Positions 26,265 through 33,506 of a stretch of 34,083 bases of DNA are shown here, piece after piece (positions within the stretch are counted from its first letter, which is position 1; every line of letters begins with the position of its first letter). Both the position numbers and the translations under genes were made by a program. The stretch is from Sphingomonas sp. GM_Shp_1. Lineage in GTDB: Bacteria > Pseudomonadota > Alphaproteobacteria > Sphingomonadales > Sphingomonadaceae. The stretch lies in contig NZ_JALNUR010000032.1 in assembly GCF_026540895.1 (NCBI RefSeq), positions 1 through 34,083 of the forward strand. Direction: 5' to 3'. The notes below the pieces were generated by a model. The model worked only from the letters and a program-made list of their open reading frames with translations, was not told where the DNA came from and ran no database searches.

Positions 26265-27091
26265 AGCATCTCCAACGGCACGCGGCCCTTGGGCCGGGGG
26301 AACAGCTTGTCCAGACGATCAAGGACGCTTCCGTCGAGGGTCAGGTCAGCCGCAGCCCGATTGTCGCGCACATGCGCAACTCGGCCAGCCTTCGGAATGG
26401 CGATGACGTTGTCGCGCGCCAACAGCCAAGCCAACGCTAGCTGGGCGGGTGTCGCACCGATTTCGTCTGCAAGGGAGCATAACCCGGCATGGCCGACGAG
26501 GCGACCCTGCTCGACGGGGCTGTACGCCATCGTTGGGATTGCATGTTCGGCAAGCCAGGGCAGCAAGTCGTGCTCGGGACCGCGCCGGGTCAGATTGTAG
26601 AGGATCTGGTCGGTTGCGCATGCCTCGCCACCGCTGGCGACCAGCTCTTCCATATCATCTGCATCAAGATTGCTGACGCCCCAACGGAGAATCTTGCCCG
26701 CGTCGACCAGTCGCTCCATCGCCTCTACGGTCTCGCCCAAGGGCACATTACCTCGCCAATGCAGCAGATAAAGGTCTAGCCGGTCGGTGCCGAGCCGCGC
26801 GAGACTGGCCTCGCAGGCGTGGGGCAGGCGATCGTGCGACGCATTTTGCGGATAGGCCTTGCTGACAAGAAAGACCTGATCTCGCTTGCCCTGAATCGCC
26901 TCTCCGACGAGCCGTTCGGACTCGCCATCAGCATACATTTCGGCCGTATCGATCAGCGTCAGACCGAGATCGATACCTCCGCGCAGGGCGGCGATTTCTT
27001 CTGATCGGACTCTTCGATCCTCAGCCATCATCCAGGTACCTTGGCCAAGCGCGGGGACGGTTGTGCCGTCGGGCAAGCGGATCGTCTTCAT
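26261..27091 (-). CDS. Aldo/keto reductase
   Basis: A 276-residue protein. The tetrad is D48, Y53 (L-I-D-T-A-E-M-Y), K78 (L-V-S-K) and H111 (Y-L-L-H-W). The start ATG at 27091 gives the usual 'IRLPDGTTVPALGQGTW' beginning. The C-terminal 'NVIAIPKAGRVAHVRDN' is the NADP-binding loop. It is a cytoplasmic reductase with unknown substrate. It diverges from dinB; the shared 117-bp gap has three LexA half-sites, one of which faces this gene, so damage control is possible but not shown. Confidence 0.9.
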   Translation of the reverse strand: MKTIRLPDGTTVPALGQGTWMMAEDRRVRSEEIAALRGGIDLGLTLIDTAEMYADGESERLVGEAIQGKRDQVFLVSKAYPQNASHDRLPHACEASLARLGTDRLDLYLLHWRGNVPLGETVEAMERLVDAGKILRWGVSNLDADDMEELVASGGEACATDQILYNLTRRGPEHDLLPWLAEHAIPTMAYSPVEQGRLVGHAGLCSLADEIGATPAQLALAWLLARDNVIAIPKAGRVAHVRDNRAAADLTLDGSVLDRLDKLFPRPKGRVPLEML

Positions 27092-27160
27092 GGCACCCTA
27101 AACGTGCCGACGGAATTTCGGAGCCATCGCCAGACGGTTGCGCGTCAGTCTCGTTTGTCG

Positions 27161-27186
27161 GAACAGCATATGTTCCCAATTCGTTC
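27161..27186. promoter_or_regulatory. LexA box of dinB, with a third inverted half-site
   Basis: GTTC (27172-27175), 7 nt, GTTC (27183-27186) is an exact alphaproteobacterial LexA box, ending 22 bp before the dinB ATG. A further half-site, GAAC at 27161-27164, sits exactly 7 nt before the first one in inverted orientation, giving GAAC-N7-GTTC-N7-GTTC. Confidence 0.8.
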
Positions 27187-27208
27187 CGAATGCGATAGGC
27201 TCTGCGGC

Positions 27209-28291
27209 ATGGTCACGCGCAAGATCATTCACGTCGATATGGACGCCTTCTTCGCGTCGGTTGAGCAGCGCGATGATCCCAATCTTCGTGGGCGTCCCGT
27301 TGCGGTCGGCTCGGCCGCGGCGCGGGGCGTGGTCGCGGCGGCGAGCTATGAAGCGCGCAAGTTCGGCGTGCGGTCGGCCCTGCCGTCGGTAACGGCGCTG
27401 CGCCGTTGTCCGGACCTTCTCTTCGTGCGGCCGCGGTTCGAGGTTTACCGCGAGGTCTCCCGCCAGATTCACGCGGTCTTTGCCCGCTACACGGACCTGA
27501 TCCAGCCGCTGTCGCTCGACGAGGCCTATCTCGACGTGACTGCTGACAAGCAGGGACTCGAGACGGCTTGGCGAACCGCCAAGGCGATCCGTGCCGACAT
27601 CCTGGCAGAGACTGGGCTGACGGCGTCGGCTGGCATCTCGTACAACAAGTTCCTGGCCAAAATCGCGTCCGATCACCGTAAGCCCAATGGGCAGTTCGCG
27701 GTGACGCCGGAGATGGGCGCGGCATGGGTCGAGACGCTGCCGGTTGATCGCTTCCATGGTGTTGGGCCGGTCACTGCCAGGAAAATGAAGGGTCTTGGCA
27801 TTGAGACGGGGGCAGACCTGAGGGCGAAGCCCCTGGAGTTCCTGCAAGCGCATTTCGGCAGCTCGGCTCATTGGTACTATTCGATTGCGCGCGGAGAAGA
27901 TGACCGGCCGGTCAATCCCAACCGGGTCCGCAAGTCATCCGGATCAGAGACGACGTTCGACCGTGACCTGGTCGAAGCAGCGGAGATCGAAGCGGGCGTC
28001 TTGCAAATGGCGGATGACGTCTGGCGATGGTGTGAGAGCCGACAGGCGTTTGGACGAACCGTGACGGTGAAGGTCAAATATGGCGACTTCCACCTGATCA
28101 CGCGCAGGCGCAGCCAGCCGATGGTCGTGGCGACGCGAGATGCGCTGCACCGTGCCGCCCTCGAATTGATCCGATCGGTGTTACCGACCCAGAAGGGTGT
28201 TCGGCTGGTCGGCGTTACGGTGTCGAATTTTGCTGATGCCCAAGCCACCACGGCCCCTGAACTGGCAATCTTTGCAGAGGCGGCAGCATGA
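27209..28291 (+). CDS. dinB: DNA polymerase IV (DinB)
   Basis: The protein has 360 residues from the ATG at 27209; an open frame back to 27041 passes through the LexA box and is not used. The Y-family core is M-V-T-R-K-I-I-H-V-D-M-D-A-F-F-A-S-V-E (metal ligand D10, steric-gate FF), 'PLSLDEAYLDVT' (catalytic DE), 'GISYNKFLAKIASD', and 'FHGVGPVTARKMKGLGIETGADL' (HhH thumb), ending with the little-finger domain. It carries out translesion synthesis and tolerates minor-groove and alkylation lesions. It is first of a three-gene operon with overlapping starts (ATGA, GTGA) and a LexA box at the promoter. Confidence 0.96.
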   Translation: MVTRKIIHVDMDAFFASVEQRDDPNLRGRPVAVGSAAARGVVAAASYEARKFGVRSALPSVTALRRCPDLLFVRPRFEVYREVSRQIHAVFARYTDLIQPLSLDEAYLDVTADKQGLETAWRTAKAIRADILAETGLTASAGISYNKFLAKIASDHRKPNGQFAVTPEMGAAWVETLPVDRFHGVGPVTARKMKGLGIETGADLRAKPLEFLQAHFGSSAHWYYSIARGEDDRPVNPNRVRKSSGSETTFDRDLVEAAEIEAGVLQMADDVWRWCESRQAFGRTVTVKVKYGDFHLITRRRSQPMVVATRDALHRAALELIRSVLPTQKGVRLVGVTVSNFADAQATTAPELAIFAEAAA

Positions 28292-28851
28292 CCCTCGATC
28301 TGTTCGATACCCCCATCTTGCCCGGGCTTCGCACGCAGCCTGACCTGATCGACCAAGCCGAAGAGCAGATGCTGATCGCGCGCATCGACGCGGCCGATCT
28401 GACGCCGTTCCGTTTCCAGGGATGGACGGGCAAGCGTCTGACGACGTCATTTGGCTGGAGTTATGACTTTGAGGTGGGACGTCCAATCGAGGCGCCTCCG
28501 ATCCCCGACTGGCTGCGTCCATTTCGGGAGCGAGTGGCGGTTTTCGGGCAGTTGGACCCCGAAGACCTGATCCAGGTGCTGCTGATCCGCTATGACACGG
28601 GGGCGGGGATCGGATGGCATCGTGATCGACCGATTTATGGTCACGTCCTTGGGCTCTCACTTGGCGAGCCTGCGACCATGCGGTTTCGCCGCCGGCGAGC
28701 TGGCGGATTCGAAAGAGCCGCCGTGCCCTTGGAGCCGCGCGCGGCCTATCATCTGAGCGGGCCGGCCCGTCATGAATGGGAGCACAGCATCGTCGCTCTC
28801 GAGCAACCGCGCTGGTCGATTACCTTCCGCAGTCTGGCAGCGCACCCGTGA
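28288..28851 (+). CDS. AlkB-like Fe(II)/2-oxoglutarate-dependent dealkylase
   Basis: A 187-residue protein. Iron ligands are H111 and D113 (W-H-R-D) and H166 (H-E-W-E-H-S-I); 2-oxoglutarate-binding arginines are in R-W-S-I-T-F-R (175, 181). 'LIRYDTGAGIGWHRDRPIYGHVLGLSLG' and 'MRFRR' match the AlkB family. It probably reverses 1-methyladenine/3-methylcytosine type damage by oxidative demethylation; the short form resembles the AlkB branch found in alphaproteobacteria rather than E. coli AlkB. It overlaps dinB by ATGA and the exonuclease gene by GTGA. Confidence 0.92.
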   Translation: MTLDLFDTPILPGLRTQPDLIDQAEEQMLIARIDAADLTPFRFQGWTGKRLTTSFGWSYDFEVGRPIEAPPIPDWLRPFRERVAVFGQLDPEDLIQVLLIRYDTGAGIGWHRDRPIYGHVLGLSLGEPATMRFRRRRAGGFERAAVPLEPRAAYHLSGPARHEWEHSIVALEQPRWSITFRSLAAHP

Positions 28852-29705
28852 GGCCTTTGCTCACGCCTTCGCTGAATGAGGCTGATCCAGACTTCGTTGT
28901 GGTCGACGTAGAGACGGCTTGCTCACGCGTCAGCAGCATCTGCCAGATAGGCATTGTTGGCTTCAAGAACGGGATCGAGACATTCGCGTATGAAACACTG
29001 ATCGATCCACTGGACCATTTCTCATCGTTCAACACCCGCATCCACGGGATCACCAGTGATCATGTTGCCGGAGCGCCGACCTTCGGCGATGTACACTCGA
29101 CCATCAATGCTCATCTGGCAGGCAGGATCACGGTTGCGCATTCCTTCTTCGACAAGGGCGCGCTCGGCGCCGCCTGCGCGATCCATCAGCGTGATGTAAT
29201 TGGGACGACGTGGCTCGATAGCGTTCGCGTTGCCAAGCGTGCCTGGCCCGAACTGCCCAGCCATCGGCTGAACGTGCTGAGCAAGTTCCTGGGCATTCGG
29301 CACAAACATCACGATGCACTCAGTGACGCCCGCGCCGCTGGCATCGTGATCGTGCGCGCAATCGAGCATACCGGTATGGGCCTTTCCGGATGGCTCGCAC
29401 CCGCACGCGCCCGACGCGGCCCGGCTCCCAAGGCAGCTGCGGATGGTCCCCTGAAAGGTGAGCGAGTGGCCCTCTTGGGCGCTGCTCGAGATGGAAAATT
29501 GGCACGATGTCTGGCGGAAGCCGGGGCGCGGATCATGTCAGGGGTCGGCACCACCACAACGATGCTCGTCATCAGTGACGACCAATCCTTTGGCCGCTTT
29601 GTGGCAGGTCATGCCGAGTATCGCCGCGCTGAAGAGATGCGGAAGCAAGGAGCATCGATCAAGATTGTACTGGAGACGGAGATGCTAACCCGGATGCAGC
29701 GCTAA
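28848..29705 (+). CDS. DEDDh 3'-5' exonuclease with C-terminal BRCT domain
   Basis: The protein has 285 residues from a GTG at 28848 that overlaps the alkB stop (GTGA); the longer reading from 28776 lies inside alkB and is rejected. Residues 15-185 form a DnaQ-like domain: V-V-V-D-V-E-T (D20, E22), 'HGITSDHVAGAPTF', 'AHSFFDKGAL' and the closing H-x4-D in 'HHDALSDARAAG'. After a basic linker, about 190-220, comes a BRCT-like domain ('LKGERVALLGAARDGKLARCLAEAGARI'), as in NAD-dependent ligases and DnaQ-BRCT proteins. As third gene of the dinB-alkB operon it is likely SOS-induced and may trim or proofread ends left by error-prone polymerases; that role is inference. Confidence 0.88.
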   Translation: MRPLLTPSLNEADPDFVVVDVETACSRVSSICQIGIVGFKNGIETFAYETLIDPLDHFSSFNTRIHGITSDHVAGAPTFGDVHSTINAHLAGRITVAHSFFDKGALGAACAIHQRDVIGTTWLDSVRVAKRAWPELPSHRLNVLSKFLGIRHKHHDALSDARAAGIVIVRAIEHTGMGLSGWLAPARARRGPAPKAAADGPLKGERVALLGAARDGKLARCLAEAGARIMSGVGTTTTMLVISDDQSFGRFVAGHAEYRRAEEMRKQGASIKIVLETEMLTRMQR

Positions 29706-29942
29706 GCGAAATAGCTTGGTCAGGATCAGCCTTCTTTCGAGCGCGCTTCGAGCTTTCATCGATCGGAAAAAGCGGCTCACGCTCGAAGCGTAGCGGCCGT
29801 TATGGCGCCCGGAACCACACTCGGATGCGAGACGCAATGGCATATCCGAATCGATAACCTTCGACCCAGGGCGGCTCATTTCGAACCATCACAGCCAGAT
29901 CATTTTGGGGGACGAGATGATGTCGCTAATCGCACCATGTCC

Positions 29943-29972
29943 GCAAAAAGCGCAGATTTCTGCCGCTTTTGC
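29943..29972 (-). terminator. Hairpin, probable tRNA terminator copy
   Basis: The arms at 29943-29955 and 29960-29972 are almost perfect reverse complements around an ATTT loop (minus strand: GCAAAAGCGGCAG ... CTGCGCTTTTTGC). It lies immediately downstream of the tRNA 3' fragment on the minus strand and ends in a T-rich stretch, so it is probably the terminator of the original tRNA gene carried along with the fragment. Confidence 0.55.
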
Positions 29973-29980
29973 CTTGACAA

Positions 29981-30008
29981 TGGTGACCCCTACGGGAATC
30001 GAACCCGC
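29981..30008 (-). repeat. 3' end fragment of a tRNA (probably tRNA-Glu), att-site-like
   Basis: On the minus strand this is a T-arm (GCGGG stem, TTCGATT loop, CCCGT stem), then AGGGGTC as the 3' acceptor strand, discriminator A and CCA. The acceptor strand would pair with GACCCCT, the 5' end I recall for alphaproteobacterial tRNA-Glu. The D-arm and anticodon arm are missing: sequence further 5' does not fold as tRNA. Such 28-nt 3' remnants are the usual trace of tyrosine-recombinase integration at a tRNA gene. Confidence 0.7.
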
Positions 30009-30065
30009 TCAATGAGCATTGGAGAGCAGTATAAAGCAAGTAAGTAACTAACAATGCCGATTTGT

Positions 30066-30095
30066 TGTGCTCCGTTTTGCTCTGGTGTGCTCCGT
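30066..30095. repeat. Decamer direct repeats beside the tRNA fragment
   Basis: TGTGCTCCGT occurs at 30066-30075 and again at 30086-30095, with a degenerate copy TTTGCTCTGG exactly between them. This gives three units in a 10-bp period, about one helical turn. They lie 58 bp from the tRNA fragment and could be arm-type binding sites of a lost integrase or excisionase. Confidence 0.55.
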
Positions 30096-30105
30096 GTCTC
30101 CCACG

Positions 30106-30885
30106 CTAGGCGAGGATGCGCAGCGTCATGAGAAGCATGACGGCCGTGCCGATCGCGAAGACGACACCGCCCGCCACCGGGCCGGACCAGGCCCAGCATC
30201 CCGGCACGGCGATGACCAGAAATGCCATCATTCCCTTGGCGTGGTGAACGAGAATGCGCCGCGATCCATGTCCGGCGATCGTCATGAAGCGGACGATGGC
30301 GTCATCGACGGTGGTCAGCGCCAGCGCGAACAGCAACGTGCCGACGCCGATCATAGCCATCAGCGCGTTCATGCCCAGCGTGCGCGCGGGCAACAACAGG
30401 ATGAGCAGGACTATCGCAGCCGCCATTCCGGCGATCGGTCGGCGCGACCATGCCCGGAGCGTCCAGCCCGGTCGCACCGTGCCGGCGATCCGCTTCGGTA
30501 GCCTGACGCCATCCGTCAGGCCGGCGACCAGCGCGCCGACAAGATAGGCGGGCACGCTGGCGACGAGGAGGGAAGGACGGGCGATCAGGAACACGACGAC
30601 CAGCAGCGCCAGTCCGATGCTAAGCCAGGCTGCCACGTAACGCCCTCGCGTAGGCGGGTGTAGGGCATCGGCTGCGAGAAGTCCGTCGAACGCTTGGAAA
30701 GCAAGGCGCGCCCCGACAAGACGCCCCGCGCCGATACCCGCGGACATTCCGACAGCGACAGCTGCCCATGCCGCAATCCGCCAAGGGCGATCGGCGAACC
30801 ATGCGTGGATAGCCGCCAACGCTGCCAGCAGCATGAGCGCGGCGATCGCGCGGTCGCGCCAACCTGCGAATGTCGCGCGGATCAT
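30106..30885 (-). CDS. Multi-pass membrane protein of unknown function
   Basis: The protein has 259 residues from the ATG at 30885; the frame is open further upstream (next ATG 30969), and the start is uncertain because no good ribosome binding site is visible. Hydrophobic segments include 'AIAALMLLAALAAIHAWFA', 'IAAWAAVAVGMSAGIGAG', 'WLSIGLALLVVVFLIA', 'LLVASVPAYLVGALVAGL', 'GMAAAIVLLILLLPA', 'LMAMIGVGTLLFALALT' and a C-terminal pair, suggesting 7-8 membrane helices. No transporter signature is clear; the layout resembles an ABC-2-like permease, but no ATPase gene is adjacent. It follows the esterase gene on the same strand after a 118-bp gap. Confidence 0.6.
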   Translation of the reverse strand: MIRATFAGWRDRAIAALMLLAALAAIHAWFADRPWRIAAWAAVAVGMSAGIGAGRLVGARLAFQAFDGLLAADALHPPTRGRYVAAWLSIGLALLVVVFLIARPSLLVASVPAYLVGALVAGLTDGVRLPKRIAGTVRPGWTLRAWSRRPIAGMAAAIVLLILLLPARTLGMNALMAMIGVGTLLFALALTTVDDAIVRFMTIAGHGSRRILVHHAKGMMAFLVIAVPGCWAWSGPVAGGVVFAIGTAVMLLMTLRILA

Positions 30886-31003
30886 GTTCGACAGGATCAG
30901 CCGATCCTGACGAAACAGGCGGCCCGCTTGCCAGCGGCGTGAGCAGTGATGCTCGGACCATATCGGCATTCGGAAAGTCGGGACGCTCAGGCGAACCCGG
31001 GTG

Positions 31004-32011
31004 TCACAGAATGCCGAGATTTTGCAGCCACTGCTTGACCTGTCCAGGCCATTCGCGGGAGATCGGATCGGCTGTCGGCCGCATCCCGAACGCATGGCCG
31101 CCTTTGGAATAGATGCGCATGTCGACCGGCACCCCTGCATCACTCAGCGCCAAGGCATAGGCCAATGGCTGCCGAATTTTGTCCATAGGATCGTTCATGG
31201 CGTGGAGGATCAGCGTCGGCGGTGCCTTGGGGCTGATGGTGACCCACGGTTTGAGTTCGAGACTATTCCTGCCCTTGCTGTCGTCCAGCATACGGGCCGT
31301 ATAGGCTACGATCGCGAAATTGGGCCGCGGTGATTGACGGTCTGCCGCGTCCGCGAGCGGATAGGTCCGCTCTTCGGTATTGCTCATCGCTGCGGCCAGA
31401 TAGGCGCCGGCTGAAAATCCGATCACGCCGATCTTGTTCGGGTCGATCCCGTAGGACGACGCCTGCTGGCGAAGCAGCCCCATGGCACGCTGGGCGTCCT
31501 CCAGACCCAGAACGACCTTTGGGCGCACTTGCTTGTCGTTTTCTCTCGGCCATACCTGCGGCACGCGGTACTTGAGCACGGCGCAGGTCATTCCTTGCCG
31601 CACCGCCCAGTCACAGATTTCCGTTCCCTCGAGGTTGAGCGCGAGCACTTCAAAGCCGCCCCCGGGAAGCACGAGCAAGGCAGCACCGCTATTGTGCCCT
31701 TTGGGCCGGAAGATCGTCATCGTCGGGCGGGTGACGTAACTCGCCCAATTCCATGTCCGCCCGCCCACGAGGCCAGTGCCGTTGCCCAGTCCCTCCGGAC
31801 GATCACCGGAATCGGGCTTGGCGAGCGGTGTAGTTGCGGGCCACAGCGGATTCTGAACACCGCCCTCAGGTGGCTGCCAGACGCCCGGGCGTTCGTTTTT
31901 CGGCAGAACCTGTCGCGCTGGCGCATCGTCGGACTTGCTCGCCTGGCCATAGGCCGTTCCACCGAGGCCAAGTGCGAGGATCGACGACACGACAAGCAAG
32001 AAGCGCGACAA
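31004..32011 (-). CDS. Secreted alpha/beta hydrolase (acetylxylan-esterase-like)
   Basis: A 335-residue protein with a signal peptide (M-S-R-F-L-L-V-V-S-S-I-L then 'GGTAYGQA', cleavage near residue 23). The alpha/beta-hydrolase core has an oxyanion loop P-G-G-G-F (116-120), nucleophile S200 in G-F-S-A-G, an acidic residue in 'HAMNDPMD' (about D274 or D277) and H306 in G-G-H-A-F-G. This is the BD-FAE/acetyl-esterase group that deacetylates plant polysaccharides. 'ITRPTMTIFRPKG'-type strands before the core match. It is probably periplasmic. Confidence 0.88.
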   Translation of the reverse strand: MSRFLLVVSSILALGLGGTAYGQASKSDDAPARQVLPKNERPGVWQPPEGGVQNPLWPATTPLAKPDSGDRPEGLGNGTGLVGGRTWNWASYVTRPTMTIFRPKGHNSGAALLVLPGGGFEVLALNLEGTEICDWAVRQGMTCAVLKYRVPQVWPRENDKQVRPKVVLGLEDAQRAMGLLRQQASSYGIDPNKIGVIGFSAGAYLAAAMSNTEERTYPLADAADRQSPRPNFAIVAYTARMLDDSKGRNSLELKPWVTISPKAPPTLILHAMNDPMDKIRQPLAYALALSDAGVPVDMRIYSKGGHAFGMRPTADPISREWPGQVKQWLQNLGIL

Positions 32012-32215
32012 ATGACTGTCTCCAAATTTGAGGACGTCACCCGCTGACGGAATCAGGCGGGATCCGATGATGAAGGTTAGTCAAGCCAGCCATTTGGGCA
32101 AGCGGCTGTCTCCCCCCCAAAGTGAACGGCCTGATAGCCTCGGTATATGGCGTAGCGACCCGGACGCTGCGTCTCGCTGAAGGTCCGTTTGTGGTTTGGC
32201 GCTGGGCGGATTGCT

Positions 32216-32710
32216 TCAATAATCGAACGTCATTCCGCGGCATGACGCCGGGCGCAGGCGATAGTCCGCAAAGACCGACGGCGGCTTGTCCTTGGTTTCC
32301 TCGGTAATGGTCCAGCGCCAGCCAGTGCCCGAGCGGCTGAACCGATTGACATACGTTGCATCCGGAAAGCGATAGCGTTGCACGAACCCGTCCCGTTCGA
32401 GCTTGCCGAGACCAAGCGAGGGTTCATACAGCCCGCCAAAGGTGTCGGAGAAGACCGACCCGATGGCTTGGGGTTTCTCACCGGCAACATAGGTGATGGC
32501 CGCCTCATAGGAATCCGATCCGGTCGTGCGCAGATGCAACGTGAAGTAGCGCCTGCCCAAATGCCATTCGCCCCGCGCGATCGACGGCGAGTCCTTGCCC
32601 TGGACCTGCCCGCTTACGCGCCAGCACCCTTGCAAGCCGCCCACCCCTGCCAAGCCCGGCGGTACGGTATAGGCCGACGTCGCCAGCATGAGCATCAATG
32701 TCAGCCCCAC
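32216..32710 (-). CDS. Small exported protein of unknown function
   Basis: The protein has 164 residues from a GTG at 32710, which has a GGAG sequence about 10 nt upstream; an in-frame ATG follows at codon 6. The first 20 residues are hydrophobic (L-T-L-M-L-M-L-A-T-S) and look like a signal peptide. The mature part starts 'LQGCWRVSGQVQGK', with 'GEWHLGRRYFTLHLR' and 'YEAAITYVAGEKPQAIGSVFSDTFGG', a pattern of beta strands like the lipocalin-like DUF1579 group; this is a loose resemblance. Function is unknown. An 11-G tract lies 12 nt upstream of the start. Confidence 0.6.
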   Translation of the reverse strand: MGLTLMLMLATSAYTVPPGLAGVGGLQGCWRVSGQVQGKDSPSIARGEWHLGRRYFTLHLRTTGSDSYEAAITYVAGEKPQAIGSVFSDTFGGLYEPSLGLGKLERDGFVQRYRFPDATYVNRFSRSGTGWRWTITEETKDKPPSVFADYRLRPASCRGMTFDY

Positions 32711-32721
32711 CGTTTCCTACT

Positions 32722-32732
32722 CCCCCCCCCCC
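32722..32732 (-). repeat. 11-bp poly-G tract before the GTG start
   Basis: Eleven consecutive C on the plus strand (G on the minus strand) end 11 nt upstream of the GTG at 32710, overlapping the Shine-Dalgarno area. Homopolymers of this length slip during replication and can alter promoter or ribosome-binding spacing. Confidence 0.7.
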
Positions 32733-32881
32733 GCGACCTTTTGCAGATATGCTATTGTGCCAATCGGTATGCCAACCCCCAATCCCGCATCGGAGGGCTG
32801 GAGCTGAGAAAATAGTCAGGATAGCACAGGCAATCTTTCCCGGTTCGAAACACTGACGTTGACGGGAGCAGTCGGTGCAAA

Positions 32882-32898
32882 GCGTTGATCGACAACGC
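32882..32898. promoter_or_regulatory. Inverted repeat upstream of the VOC gene
   Basis: GCGTTG (32882-32887) and CAACGC (32893-32898) are perfect inverted repeats around ATCGA, 41 bp before the VOC ATG. A small operator is possible; no regulator gene is adjacent. Confidence 0.35.
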
Positions 32899-32939
32899 GT
32901 AGCGCCGCCTGGAACGATTTGATTGAAACGGATAAGCTC

Positions 32940-33275
32940 ATGGCCCGCATCAATTTTATCGAACTTCCCGCCGGCGACATCGGGTCAGCTCGAACCTTCT
33001 ATTCGGCGCTGTTCGGGTGGGAACTGACCAATTACGGGCCTAGCTATTCGTGTACCACGACCGGCAATGTCGATTTGGGTTTACAAGGCGATATGAGCGA
33101 GGCCTCCAGTGCGCCTCTACCGGTAGTGCTGGTAGAAAACATCGACGCGGCGCAAGCCGCTGTCGTCAACGCCGGGGGAACCATCAGCAAGTCGGTTTTC
33201 GCCTTTCGGGGTTGCAGACGCTTTCACTTCCTTGATCCCAACGGGTTTGAGTTGGCGATCATGCAGACAGACTGA
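32940..33275 (+). CDS. VOC (glyoxalase/bleomycin-resistance-like) family protein
   Basis: The protein has 111 residues from the ATG at 32940; a TTG at 32919 is possible. One VOC repeat pair is seen: 'INFIELPAGDIGSARTFYSALFGWELTNYG' and the C-terminal 'FHFLDPNGFELAIMQ', where D-P-N-G-x-E is the classic metal-site strand. The member is short and resembles stand-alone VOC proteins with unknown substrate. The stretch 'KSVFAFRGCRRFHFLDPNG' differs from the usual 'PGGRRFHFLDP' in the first half, but the frame is intact. Confidence 0.85.
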   Translation: MARINFIELPAGDIGSARTFYSALFGWELTNYGPSYSCTTTGNVDLGLQGDMSEASSAPLPVVLVENIDAAQAAVVNAGGTISKSVFAFRGCRRFHFLDPNGFELAIMQTD

Positions 33276-33506
33276 TTCAGCTTTCCAGAGCACCATCCCA
33301 ATCGGGACGCTCGTAATCAGCAGCTTTCGGTTAAACCCGCCGTTCGGCTAGGTCGCACTGAATGACGGATTTGTCCCACTTTTTGCGGTTGCGGTTTGGC
33401 CTTTGGGCCTGATGAATCGATGTCCGGACTTGGGGGGGGCGCAGCAGGCAGCCCAACAACCGCCTTTAGTTCTTCCCCTGCCGCGGCGCAGGTCGAGCTC
33501 AAACAC

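Larger units (their letters stand above)
29706..30105. other. Gene-free stretch with a recombination scar
   Basis: About 400 bp without a supportable gene. From left to right it holds nondescript sequence to about 29940, a near-perfect hairpin (29943-29972), a tRNA 3' fragment (29981-30008), an AT-richer segment, and three decamer-type repeats (30066-30095). A 64-codon minus-strand frame over the left part lacks family similarity and I do not call it. Confidence 0.55.

Noticed and set aside
29685..29879. 64-aa minus-strand frame after the exonuclease gene
   Set aside because: No start context or similarity, and it overlaps the exonuclease 3' end; it looks like a chance frame.
33432..33439. 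8-G run between the convergent VOC and EamA genes
   Set aside because: It lies beyond both stop codons, so slippage would not affect a reading frame or start; the length is not exceptional.
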